Source: Rhodobacter sp. SGA-6-6 (GTDB lineage Bacteria > Pseudomonadota > Alphaproteobacteria > Rhodobacterales > Rhodobacteraceae). From it: DNA of 64,000 nucleotides. The position numbers and the translations under genes are program-made. The stretch spans positions 186,001-250,000 of the forward strand of contig NZ_JAAKGP010000004.1 in assembly GCF_011043545.1 (NCBI RefSeq), read 5' to 3'. Of the stretch, positions 10,099 to 18,231 are shown one piece after another (the stretch's first letter is position 1; each line of letters begins with the position of its first letter). The notes beneath the pieces are model-generated. The model did no database searches and had not been told where the DNA came from. It worked only from the letters and a program-made list of their open reading frames with translations.

Positions 10099-11145
10099 TC
10101 AGCGCCCCCGTGCCGATTTCGGGTCCAGCACGTCGCGCAGCACGTCGCCGAACAGGTTCAGCAGCAGCACCGTCACCATGATCGCCAGGCCCGGCGCCAA
10201 GGACACCATCGGCCGCGAGTAAAGCAGCGTCTGGCCGTCCTGCAGGATGGTGCCCCAGCTGGCGTTCGGCGGCTGCACGCCCACCGACAGGAAGGAAAGC
10301 GAGCTTTCGGTGACGATGTTCAGCGCCATCAGCATCGGCGCGAAGACGATCAGCGTGGTCGAGACATTGGGCAGGATGTGCCGCCACAGGATGCGCCCGG
10401 GCCGGATGCCCAGGCCGCGGGCGGCCATGACGAATTCGCTCTGGTTCAGCGCCAGCACCCGGCCGCGGATAGGGCGGGCGACATAGGGCACATAGACCAG
10501 GCCGATGATCAGGATCGGCACGATCAGGCTGCCCGAGGATATCTCGAACGGCCCGAAGGCATAGCTCTTGCCGATCATCACGATGGAAAGCGAGATCGCC
10601 AGCAGATAGACCGGGAAGGCCCAGATCATGTCGATCAGGTTGGACAGCACGCCATCGACCGCGCCGCCCAGATAGCCGGCGGCGATGCCGACGATGGCGG
10701 CGATCAAGAGGCAGAGCACGGTCGAGGCCCCGGCGATCAGCAGCGAGTTTTGCCCGCCATACAGCAGCCGCGCCGCCACGTCGCGGCCCTGGCCGTCGGC
10801 GCCCAGCAGGTATTGCGGCCCCCAGGTCGGCCCGATCGGGGTGACGCCAAGGCCCAGGCCCTCGGTCGATTGCTGCATCACCGGGACCGGCTTGCCGTCG
10901 ATCTTGATCTTGGCCGACAGGCCGGAGCGGAACGGATCGGTGCCCGAGACCTGCTTGGCATAGACCGGCGCCAGCAGCGTGGCGACCACGATCAGCGCCA
11001 GCAGCGCGGCGGAGATCACCGCGGTCGGGCTGGCCAGCAGACCCTGGAGGACACGCCTCCAGGGACCGCGGCGGGACCAGCCCTTGTCCCCGGCCGAAGG
11101 ATCGGCCGGGGGAAGGGCGGTCTCATGCTCGGGTGTGGCGCCCAT
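10099..11145 (-). CDS. dppC: Peptide ABC transporter permease (DppC/OppC family)
   Basis: This 348-residue permease is the partner of the DppB-like protein. After a hydrophilic N-terminus there is a first membrane segment (VISAALLALIVVATLLAPVY). A large periplasmic loop mentions no recognisable motif, and then comes the permease core (GQNSLLIAGASTVLCLLIAA). The EAA loop is MAARGLGIRPGRILWRHILP. The periplasmic loop between the first and second segments is longer than in E. coli DppC (about 300 residues). The ATG at 11145 shares a base with the stop of the binding-protein gene (TGATG); a GTG one codon upstream is the alternative. Confidence 0.92.
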   Translation of the reverse strand: MGATPEHETALPPADPSAGDKGWSRRGPWRRVLQGLLASPTAVISAALLALIVVATLLAPVYAKQVSGTDPFRSGLSAKIKIDGKPVPVMQQSTEGLGLGVTPIGPTWGPQYLLGADGQGRDVAARLLYGGQNSLLIAGASTVLCLLIAAIVGIAAGYLGGAVDGVLSNLIDMIWAFPVYLLAISLSIVMIGKSYAFGPFEISSGSLIVPILIIGLVYVPYVARPIRGRVLALNQSEFVMAARGLGIRPGRILWRHILPNVSTTLIVFAPMLMALNIVTESSLSFLSVGVQPPNASWGTILQDGQTLLYSRPMVSLAPGLAIMVTVLLLNLFGDVLRDVLDPKSARGR

Positions 11146-12827
11146 CACTGAACCCAGGAATTCCCGACAAGCCAGTGGAACTGGCTGGAGAATTCATAAT
11201 TGCCCAGCCGGGTGGAGATCAGGTCCACGTCCTTCGGGGTGAACAGCGGGACCGCCGGGGCCAGCTTCATCATGTCGTAGTCGATGTTGCCCCATTCGGT
11301 CAGCGCGGCCTCCGGGTCGGTCGCCGCCAGCGCCATCGCCGCCTTCATCCGGTCGTCCAGCCCCTTGTCGCAGATCCCCGACATGTTCACCGAGGAATCG
11401 GACCCCGGGGTGAAGCTGTCGCAGCCGAACAGCACATGCAGGAAGTTCGAGGGCGCCGGGTAGTCCTGATACCACTGCGTCACCGAGATCTGCACGTTGT
11501 TGTTGGTGTTCTGGATATAGGTGAACTGGATGTCGCCCGAGATCGACTGCACGGTGGCGTCGTAGCCCAGCTCGGTCAGCACGGTCTGCAGGTAGGTGCC
11601 CACCGCGCGGCCGGTCGAGGTGTCGTCGGCCACCACGGTGACCTTCTGGCCCTTGGTGCCCGATTCCTCGACCAGCGCCAGCGCCTTCTCCATGTCCGGC
11701 GCGCTCCAGAACTCGCCGGGGTCGGCGGTGTAGTCGCAGCGGTCGGCATGGCCGGGCATGTCCGGTGGCAGGATGGTGCAGACCGGAGCGGCCAGCGCCG
11801 GGCCGCCGAAGACCGAGACCAGCGCACCGCGGTCGACGGCGAAGTTCAGCGCCTGCCGCGCCTGCAGGCTGTCGAACGGCGGGATGTTGACGTTCATCGG
11901 CGCATACCACCAGGCCACCAGCGGCGCCACGCGCAGTTGGTCGGCGTTCGACACGCTCAGCTCGGCCAGACGGTCCGAGGGGACGGGCTCATACATCCAG
12001 TCGGCCTGGCCGTTCAGGATGGCGTTGACCGCCGCTTCCTCGGTGCCGCCGAAGGTGTATTCGATCCGGTCGGGATAGCCCTTCGGCTGGGCCTCCTTGC
12101 TCCACTCCTGGAAGTGCGGGTTGCGCACCATGATCAGCGAGGCGTTCGGGTCGTAACTTTCGAACATGTAGGTGCCGGTGCCGGGGATCGGCTGGTTGCC
12201 GGCATCCTTCATCACCGTGTCGGCCGGCATGATCACCGCGTGCGGAACGGCCAGCTTGAACAGGAATTCCGCGTCCGGCGCCACCAGGTTGATGGTGATC
12301 GTGTTGGTCGCGGCATCGCCGGTCACGCCGCCTTCCAGCGTGCAGGTCTCGGCCTCGGCCAGGCATTTGTCGGCGCCGACGATGCCGGAATAGAAGCTGC
12401 CCGAGGTCGGGCTGGAGACCTTGAAGATGCGCTGGAACGAGGCCACCACGTCATCGACGGTCAGGTCCTTGCCGTTCGAGAACTTGATCCCCTGGCGCAG
12501 CTTGAAGGTATAGGTCTTGCCGTCGTTCGACACCTCCGGCATCGCCTCGGCCAGGTCGGGCACCACCTCGGCGCTTTCCGGGCCGCCCACCTTCTTGAAG
12601 GCCATCAGCCCGTCATGGGTGTAGATGAACAGCGGCCAATAGCGCGCGGTATAGTTGATGTGCGGGTCCAGCGTGCCCTCGGACGAGACGCCGAGCAGCT
12701 TCATCGTGCCGCCGTAATGCGCATCGTCCTGCGCCAGCGCGGGGAAGGCCGCGCCGATGGCCAGCGCGGCGACGCCGCCCAGGAAGCGGCCCTTCAGCCG
12801 CGCCCGGATGGATCTGATCTCACTCAT
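11145..12827 (-). CDS. dppA: Peptide ABC transporter substrate-binding protein (SBP family 5)
   Basis: This 560-residue periplasmic protein captures the peptide and delivers it to the permeases. A signal peptide with cleavage near ALAQD follows a charged N-terminus. Family 5 features include GTLDPHINYTARYWPLFIYT near the start and KLRQGIKFSNGKDLTVDDVV, the conserved strand and helix of DppA/OppA proteins. AGAAGGGAG lies before the ATG at 12827; the open frame continues upstream without family similarity. Ligand specificity cannot be read off, but the linked D-aminopeptidase gene makes short peptides, possibly with D-residues, the likely cargo. Confidence 0.92.
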   Translation of the reverse strand: MSEIRSIRARLKGRFLGGVAALAIGAAFPALAQDDAHYGGTMKLLGVSSEGTLDPHINYTARYWPLFIYTHDGLMAFKKVGGPESAEVVPDLAEAMPEVSNDGKTYTFKLRQGIKFSNGKDLTVDDVVASFQRIFKVSSPTSGSFYSGIVGADKCLAEAETCTLEGGVTGDAATNTITINLVAPDAEFLFKLAVPHAVIMPADTVMKDAGNQPIPGTGTYMFESYDPNASLIMVRNPHFQEWSKEAQPKGYPDRIEYTFGGTEEAAVNAILNGQADWMYEPVPSDRLAELSVSNADQLRVAPLVAWWYAPMNVNIPPFDSLQARQALNFAVDRGALVSVFGGPALAAPVCTILPPDMPGHADRCDYTADPGEFWSAPDMEKALALVEESGTKGQKVTVVADDTSTGRAVGTYLQTVLTELGYDATVQSISGDIQFTYIQNTNNNVQISVTQWYQDYPAPSNFLHVLFGCDSFTPGSDSSVNMSGICDKGLDDRMKAAMALAATDPEAALTEWGNIDYDMMKLAPAVPLFTPKDVDLISTRLGNYEFSSQFHWLVGNSWVQ

Positions 12828-12914
12828 GACTGGTCTCCCTTCTGGTGTCGGGGCGGTCGCGCGGCCGCCGGTTTTCACCCCCCGGACAACAGGCGGGGGG
12901 CGCGCGGAAAAGGA

Positions 12915-13820
12915 TCAGGCGGTGTTCTGCCCTGCATCGCACCGGGCCAGGAATTCTCCAACCACTTTCATGCAGTCGTCGAATTCCTCGACATGCGGCA
13001 TGTGGCTGGAGTTCGGAAAGACGTGCCAGCGCACGTCCGGGATGCCGTCGGCGAAGGGCTGCACCGTCGCCGGCGTCGCCTCGTCATGCGCGCCGGAAAT
13101 CAGCAGCGTCGGCACCTCGATCAGGTGCACCCGGTCGACCACGCTCCAGTCCGCCAGGGTGCCGGTGATGTGGAATTCGTTCGGGCCGATCATCAGGTTG
13201 TAGACGTGGGAATCCGCCTCCATCGCCGCATTGGTGCGCTTCACCGCATCGGGCAGCGGGTCCAGCCGGCAGACATGGCGGGCGTTGAAAGCCTTGGTGG
13301 CCTTGGCATAGTCCGGGTGGTCGGTGGTGCCGGCGGCCTCGTGCCGCGACAGCACCTCCTTCACCTCCTCGGGCAAGGCGTCGCGCAGGCGGCCGGTCTC
13401 CTCGATCCAGACCGGCATCGAGGCCGGACTGTCCGCCAGCACCAGCGCCTTCAGCCCCGCGGGCCGGGTGATGGCGAATTCCGCCCCCAGCATCCCGCCC
13501 CAGGACTGGCCGAGCAGGTAGTAGCGTGCCAGCCCCAGATGGGCGATCAGGTTGTGCAACTCGTCCATGAACAGGCCGACCGTCCAGAACGCCGCCCCCT
13601 TCTCCGGCAGCCGGGTGGAGCGGCCGTTGCCGATCTGGTCGTAATGGATCACCGCCCGGCCCGCGCCGGCCAGCGCGGCGAAGCTGTCCACGTAGTCATG
13701 GGTGCAGCCCGGCCCGCCGTGGGCCACGATCAGCGGCGTCAGGCCGGAGGTCAGGTCGCCCGTCACCCGATACCAGGTCTCGTAATCACGGAACGGGGCT
13801 TTGCCTTCGGTGGTCTGCAT
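12915..13820 (-). CDS. Alpha/beta hydrolase, proline iminopeptidase / L-amino acid amidase family
   Basis: This 301-residue protein has the family HGGPG oxyanion motif (IVAHGGPGCTHDY) and the nucleophile elbow GQSWGGMLG. An Asp (SGAHDEATPA) and a His (FPNSSHMPHVEEF) complete the catalytic triad. Such enzymes release N-terminal proline or hydrolyse amino-acid amides in the cytosol. AGGA lies seven bases before the ATG. It sits between the D-aminopeptidase gene (22 bp away) and the importer gene dppA (87 bp away). This position implies that it processes imported peptides. Whether proline or another residue is preferred cannot be told from sequence. Confidence 0.88.
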   Translation of the reverse strand: MQTTEGKAPFRDYETWYRVTGDLTSGLTPLIVAHGGPGCTHDYVDSFAALAGAGRAVIHYDQIGNGRSTRLPEKGAAFWTVGLFMDELHNLIAHLGLARYYLLGQSWGGMLGAEFAITRPAGLKALVLADSPASMPVWIEETGRLRDALPEEVKEVLSRHEAAGTTDHPDYAKATKAFNARHVCRLDPLPDAVKRTNAAMEADSHVYNLMIGPNEFHITGTLADWSVVDRVHLIEVPTLLISGAHDEATPATVQPFADGIPDVRWHVFPNSSHMPHVEEFDDCMKVVGEFLARCDAGQNTA

Positions 13821-13842
13821 GGAGAAGTCCTGTCGGCCCGGC

Positions 13843-15405
13843 TCAGGCCAGGCGGGTGAAGTCGAGGCCGCGGGCCAGCCAGCAGCCGAGAATCAGGCCG
13901 GTCACCGCGCCTTGGGCATCGCGACGGAGCCGTAGCGTCCAGTCGCCCGGCGCCGGCGCGTCCATCGACCGGCGGGTGCGCAAGAGCCAGACATCCCGCC
14001 CGGCGGGAAGCACCGGCTCCATCCGCCCCTGCCCCAGCCGGCCGGTGAACAGCGCGAAGACCGCACCGTCGCGCGCCTCCAGCCGCAGGGTGCCGCCGGT
14101 CTCCCCGCAGCGATATTCCCCGGCGATGGCCCCGCCATCGGCGGTTTCCACCACCGGCAGCGGCTGCAGCAGGGTGTCGAGGTTGTCCCGCCGCCGCCGC
14201 ATCCGCAGGCCGTCGCCCTGCCGTTCGATCCGGGTTTCCTCGGAGGCCAGGACGCCCGGCTCCTGCTGGCACAGCACCTCGGGGCCGGTGGCGAAATGCA
14301 GCTTCACGCCCTCGGCCTCCGGCTCCAGCCGGGCGATCAGGCCCGTCGTGGGGCAAAGCCATTGCCCCTCCCACCCCGGCTCCGGCGCCTGCCATGCAGG
14401 CTCGGGCTGGCCGAGCGCCGCGCGCATCAGGAAGGCGGCGGCGTCATGGGCGCTGGCCTCGTGGTTGAACATCACCACCACCGAGACCCGGGCCTCGGCT
14501 GCGTGCATCCGCTGCGCCCGGAAGCCGCGCAGCGCGCCGCCGTGGCCGGTGACGGCGACGCCGCCCACCACCTCATGCGCCAGGCCGAAGCCATACAGCG
14601 CCGGGGTGCCGTCGGCGAAGGTCACGGGCGCCGACAGCCGGCGGTAAAGCCCGGCCGGGTCGTCGCGGGTGGCGTCGATCCAGGCCTCGTAGGCCAGCAT
14701 ATCGTCCAGCGAGGCGGAAATCCCGGCGTCGCCGACCCAATAGATGCCGTTGTCGCCCGGGAAATAGCCGGTGGCCTCGTTGCCCTCATAGCCGGTGACG
14801 CCATCCTCGGGGTGGCGGGTGTTGGCGGTCAGCACCGCCGTCCGCATCCCCGCCGGACCCCAGATATGCCGGCGGTAAAGGTCCTCCAGCTCCTGCCCGG
14901 TGGCCTTGCGGATCAGCTCGGGCAGCAGGCGGTAGTTGGCGTTGCAGTAGGAATAGCCCATGCCCGGGGCGAAATGGCCGCTGCGGGTGGCGGCGATCAT
15001 CGGCAGCGCGTCGCCGGAGCCGAAGGTCTGCTCGGCCTTCGCGCCCTCGACCACCGTCATCGCCCAGTAGTCGCGCAGGCCCGACTGGTTGTGGCACATC
15101 CGCCGCACCGGGGGCAGCGGCCCCTCCAGCGTCGGCAGGAAGCCCGGCAGCAGCGGGTCCAGCGCCTCCGGCTCCCCCACCTCGGCCAGCAGGGCGCCGC
15201 AGGTGAATTGCTTCGAGATCGAGCAGATCGGCAGCCGGGTCTGCCGCGTCATCGGCCGGTGGCTCTCCAGCCCGGCATAGCCCCAGGCCCGCGCGGCGAC
15301 CTCCTTGCCGTCGCGCAACACCACGGCGACACCGCCCGGCCCCGGGAAGCGCCGGGGCAGCAGGTCAAGGGCAAGATCGAGAGGAAGGGGATTCTGGCCA
15401 GCCAT
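13843..15405 (-). CDS. dap: D-aminopeptidase (DAP, serine peptidase family S12)
   Basis: This 520-residue, three-domain penicillin-recognising enzyme releases N-terminal D-residues from peptides and amides. With the ATG at 15405 the SxxK motif falls at Ser62-Lys65 and YCN at Tyr153, exactly the numbering of the Brucella (Ochrobactrum) anthropi enzyme; HGG follows later (VTGHGGALRGF). The similarity to that enzyme continues to the C-terminal CWLARGLDF. This favours 15405 over an ATG 18 codons upstream, although no good ribosome binding site is visible. It is the first gene of the operon that contains the dipeptide importer. Such enzymes are cytosolic, and no signal peptide is seen. Confidence 0.93.
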   Translation of the reverse strand: MAGQNPLPLDLALDLLPRRFPGPGGVAVVLRDGKEVAARAWGYAGLESHRPMTRQTRLPICSISKQFTCGALLAEVGEPEALDPLLPGFLPTLEGPLPPVRRMCHNQSGLRDYWAMTVVEGAKAEQTFGSGDALPMIAATRSGHFAPGMGYSYCNANYRLLPELIRKATGQELEDLYRRHIWGPAGMRTAVLTANTRHPEDGVTGYEGNEATGYFPGDNGIYWVGDAGISASLDDMLAYEAWIDATRDDPAGLYRRLSAPVTFADGTPALYGFGLAHEVVGGVAVTGHGGALRGFRAQRMHAAEARVSVVVMFNHEASAHDAAAFLMRAALGQPEPAWQAPEPGWEGQWLCPTTGLIARLEPEAEGVKLHFATGPEVLCQQEPGVLASEETRIERQGDGLRMRRRRDNLDTLLQPLPVVETADGGAIAGEYRCGETGGTLRLEARDGAVFALFTGRLGQGRMEPVLPAGRDVWLLRTRRSMDAPAPGDWTLRLRRDAQGAVTGLILGCWLARGLDFTRLA

Positions 15406-15692
15406 GTCCACGGCATCATCACCGGAACGCCGGGAAGCGCAAGGGGCCGGGGAACGCAATCGTTACCGCCGGAAGGGCGGACGGGTTGCCCCCGCCGCCC
15501 TTCCCGGGCCATATGGGGCCATGCGCATCCGTGAGAACATCTCCCGCGCCGCGGCGCTGTTCCCGCTGCTGATCGGAACCCGGGCACGTCATGTCCCCGG
15601 GTTGTCCGGGCATTGACCGCCGGGCAACCCCAGACCCTTCGCTGACGATCACCGGAACCGGCGCTGCCAGCGGCGCGCCTTGGGAACATGCC

Positions 15693-16415
15693 ATGACACT
15701 CTGGACAGAACTGGCCCGCACCGCCACCGCGGCGGGCGACGAAATCCTCCTGCGACGACGCGGGACCATCCACGAAATCCGCTTCAACGGCATCGAGCTG
15801 ATGTCGAACCTGACCTGGCAGTCCGAGGCGGTGCTGGCCGAACGCAGCCTGCGCCGCCATGGCGGCGAGGCGCCGCGGGTGCTGATCGGCGGCCTCGGCA
15901 TGGGCTTCACCCTGCGCGCGGCGCTGGACCTGCTGGACGAGGGCGCCCGGGTAACGGTCTGCGAGCTGATCCCGGCCATCGCCGGCTGGAACCGCGGCCC
16001 GCTCGGCCCGCTGGCCGGGCATCCGCTGCGCGACCCACGGGTGGAGTTGCGGATCATGGACGTGATGGACCTGCTGGAGGACAGCCCGGCCGGCTTCGAC
16101 GTGATCCTGATGGACACCGACAACGGCCCCGACTTCACCGTGCGGGCCGAGAACGAACGGCTCTACGCCCGCAGCGGGCTGGCGGCGGTGCGCGCCGCCC
16201 TGCGCCCGGGCGGCATCGCCGCCTTCTGGTCGGCCGAGGTGTCGGAGCCCTTCGAGGCAAGGCTGACCGAGCAGGGCTGGGACTGGCGGCGCGAGGACGT
16301 GCAGCTTGCCGGCGGAAGGGCGGATGCCTTCCACCACGTCTATTTCGGCCGGGACCGGATGGCGCAGGCGCTGCGCGCGGAACCCGCCCGGCAATTGGTC
16401 GGCGGAAGGGTGTGA
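15693..16415 (+). CDS. Spermidine-synthase-like protein (SAM-dependent methyltransferase fold)
   Basis: This 240-residue protein has a Rossmann core of the spermidine-synthase superfamily. It shows a glycine-rich cofactor loop (VLIGGLGMGFTLRAAL), an acidic residue after strand 2 (VTVCELIPA) and an Asp-rich segment (FDVILMDTDNGPDF). The two DY/DA catalytic motifs of true polyamine synthases are not obvious, so the substrate is unknown. GGGAAC precedes the ATG at 15693. The gene is transcribed away from dap and runs into repeat copy 2. Between 15406 and 15692 lies a divergent promoter region in which I see no gene. Confidence 0.75.
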   Translation: MTLWTELARTATAAGDEILLRRRGTIHEIRFNGIELMSNLTWQSEAVLAERSLRRHGGEAPRVLIGGLGMGFTLRAALDLLDEGARVTVCELIPAIAGWNRGPLGPLAGHPLRDPRVELRIMDVMDLLEDSPAGFDVILMDTDNGPDFTVRAENERLYARSGLAAVRAALRPGGIAAFWSAEVSEPFEARLTEQGWDWRREDVQLAGGRADAFHHVYFGRDRMAQALRAEPARQLVGGRV

Positions 16416-16432
16416 CTTTCGCCCGTTTCCAT

Positions 16433-16647
16433 GGCGAAGGCCATCGCCTTCGCCACGTCCCGACGTATCACCTTGTTCCGGCCGGGCCTCAAAGGCCCGG
16501 CCAGCGCCCGCCCCGCCCTCGGCGGGCGCTTCTCGCCCGCCGGGTCGGGCGCTGGCCTCTCCGGGTTATGCGCTGCAGCGTCTCCGGGTGACATGCCGCG
16601 CACGGGCGGGGGCGAGGCAATGCCTCGCCTTCTCCCGCCCGGCCAGA
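16433..16647 (+). repeat. Dispersed ~215 bp hairpin-rich repeat, copy 2
   Basis: Same element as at 7047-7260 (inverted) and 53173-53387. The first hairpin is at 16433-16456, the GGCCGGGCC/GGCCCGGCC hairpin at 16481-16503, the large GCCAGCGCCCG/CGGGCGCTGGC hairpin at 16501-16557, and the GGCGAGGCA/TGCCTCGCC hairpin near 16612-16630 inside an outer CGGGCGGG/CCCGCCCG pair. It starts 17 bp after the stop of the spermidine-synthase-like gene and ends 28 bp before the stop of the facing SDR gene. The loop sequences differ slightly from the other copies while the stems are kept. Confidence 0.85.
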
Positions 16648-16675
16648 CCGTGGAGACCACCAGCACCCGCTACGG

Positions 16676-17443
16676 TCACACCATCAGATAGCCGCCGTCC
16701 ACCACCATCTCCGCCCCGGTGACGAAGCTGGATTCGTCGCTGGCGAGGTATAGCACCATATAGGCGATGTCCTCGGGCTTCCCCAGCCGGCCGATGGGAT
16801 GGCGGGACAGGGCCTTGGCCTTCTCCGCCTCCAGCCGCCCCAGCCCGGCCAGGTAATTCTCGGTCTGCGGCGTCCAGATATAGCCGGGGTGGATCGAGTT
16901 GCAGCGGATGCCGTAGCCCTGTTCGGCGCAATGCACCGCCACCGCCTTGGTCAGCGTCCGCACCGCGCCCTTCGAGGCGCAATAGGCGGCAAGGTCGGCC
17001 TCGCCGATGATGCCGTCGATGGAGGACAGGTTGACGATGGACCCGCCCTGCCCCTTCATCAGCGCCACCGCGGTCTTGCAGCCCAGGAACACCCCGTCCG
17101 CGTTCACCGCCATGCAGCGGCGCCATTGCTCCATGTCGCAGCTTTCGATGGTGCCGATGGGCGCGATGCCGGCGTTGTTGACCAGCACGTCCAGCCGCCC
17201 CTCGGTGCTGCGCACATCGGCCTCCACCCGCGCCCAGTCCTCGGGCGAGGAGGTGTCCTGCACGATCCCGCGCACCGTGGCGCCGGCGGCGCGCAGGGTC
17301 GCCACCGCCTTCTCCAGATCGGGCGGACTGATGTCGGTCAGGATCAGCGCCGCGCCCTCGCGGGCCAGAAGCGTGGCGCTGGCCAGGCCGAGGCCCATTC
17401 CAGCGCCGGTGATCAGGGCGATCTTGCCCTCTGCTCTTCCCAT
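16676..17443 (-). CDS. SDR family NAD(P)-dependent oxidoreductase
   Basis: This 255-residue classical short-chain dehydrogenase has the cofactor motif TGAGMGLG at residue 13, the NNAG motif (VNNAGIAP), the active-site Ser in NLSSIDG and YCASK for the Tyr/Lys pair. The acidic residue at the end of strand 2 (LTDIS) suggests NAD rather than NADP. AGGAGG precedes the ATG. It is the last gene of an eight-gene minus-strand operon that begins at 27910, so its substrate is probably a hydroxy or keto intermediate from the compound imported there. It faces repeat copy 2. Confidence 0.9.
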   Translation of the reverse strand: MGRAEGKIALITGAGMGLGLASATLLAREGAALILTDISPPDLEKAVATLRAAGATVRGIVQDTSSPEDWARVEADVRSTEGRLDVLVNNAGIAPIGTIESCDMEQWRRCMAVNADGVFLGCKTAVALMKGQGGSIVNLSSIDGIIGEADLAAYCASKGAVRTLTKAVAVHCAEQGYGIRCNSIHPGYIWTPQTENYLAGLGRLEAEKAKALSRHPIGRLGKPEDIAYMVLYLASDESSFVTGAEMVVDGGYLMV

Positions 17444-17465
17444 GTCGTCCTCCTTGTCGATGGGG

Positions 17466-18218
17466 TCAGACCAGCGCCTCGGCGGCCAGCAGGTCGTAGA
17501 AAGGCCGGTGATGTTCCAGATGGGCGCGCATGTTCGGATGGTCCTGCGCCATCTTCTCGAAGGTCTCGCGCTGCGCCCGGATTTCCTCCTCGGTCAGCGG
17601 ACGGATGCCCTTGGAGGCGCTGACATCGCCGTGCCAGCCGCCCACCTGCTCCCAGTCCTTCGGCTTTTCCGACTGCCAGTCGAAGGCGGCTTCCGAGAAC
17701 GGCAGCCCCACCGCCTGCCAGAACCGCGCCATCGCGCCGCGGGTGTCCTGCCGCACAGACTCGGCCCGGATCACCACCGGGCTGCGCCCCGCCGCCTTCA
17801 GCGCGGAGTAATGCCTCCACTGCGCCTCCAGCCCGATCTCGTCCAGCGTCACCTCCGGGTCCAGCTTGTGGTAGGAGGCGATGGAGGCCACCGGATCGCG
17901 GATCAGGAAGGCATCGACCAGCCGTTCGGCGAAGACGGCATCGTCGAGGATGTGGGGCATGACGTAATAGCTCATGTCCTTGAAGAAGACCGGAGCCTTT
18001 TCCGACCGGGCGATCAGGTGGTCGCGGATCGCCGCGTAGCTGACCGGATGGTCGGGCCGCACGTCGAAATGCGGCATCACCCGGATGCGGCGATGGACGT
18101 AGTAGTCATACATGAACGGCTCATGCGCGCAGTCGAGGTCGCCCCGCTCGCGCATCACCCGCTCCATCGCCGTCGACATCGACCGCGGATGCGACCAGAG
18201 CGCATAAATCCTGTTCAC
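17466..18218 (-). CDS. Sulfotransferase family protein
   Basis: This 250-residue protein has a PAPS-type phosphate-binding loop near its start (LWSHPRSMSTAMERVM) and a 3'-phosphate region (FLIRDPVASIASYHKL). These are the two landmarks of the sulfotransferase fold. It starts with GTG at 18218, where GAGGAGGGG provides a strong ribosome binding site and no in-frame ATG exists nearby. It lies 13 bp after the permease gene and 22 bp before the SDR gene, so it belongs to the betaine-island operon. A sulfotransferase is unusual in a catabolic operon; the acceptor is unknown, and a non-sulfating role is possible. Confidence 0.82.
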   Translation of the reverse strand: MNRIYALWSHPRSMSTAMERVMRERGDLDCAHEPFMYDYYVHRRIRVMPHFDVRPDHPVSYAAIRDHLIARSEKAPVFFKDMSYYVMPHILDDAVFAERLVDAFLIRDPVASIASYHKLDPEVTLDEIGLEAQWRHYSALKAAGRSPVVIRAESVRQDTRGAMARFWQAVGLPFSEAAFDWQSEKPKDWEQVGGWHGDVSASKGIRPLTEEEIRAQRETFEKMAQDHPNMRAHLEHHRPFYDLLAAEALV

Positions 18219-18231
18219 CGCATTCCCCTCC

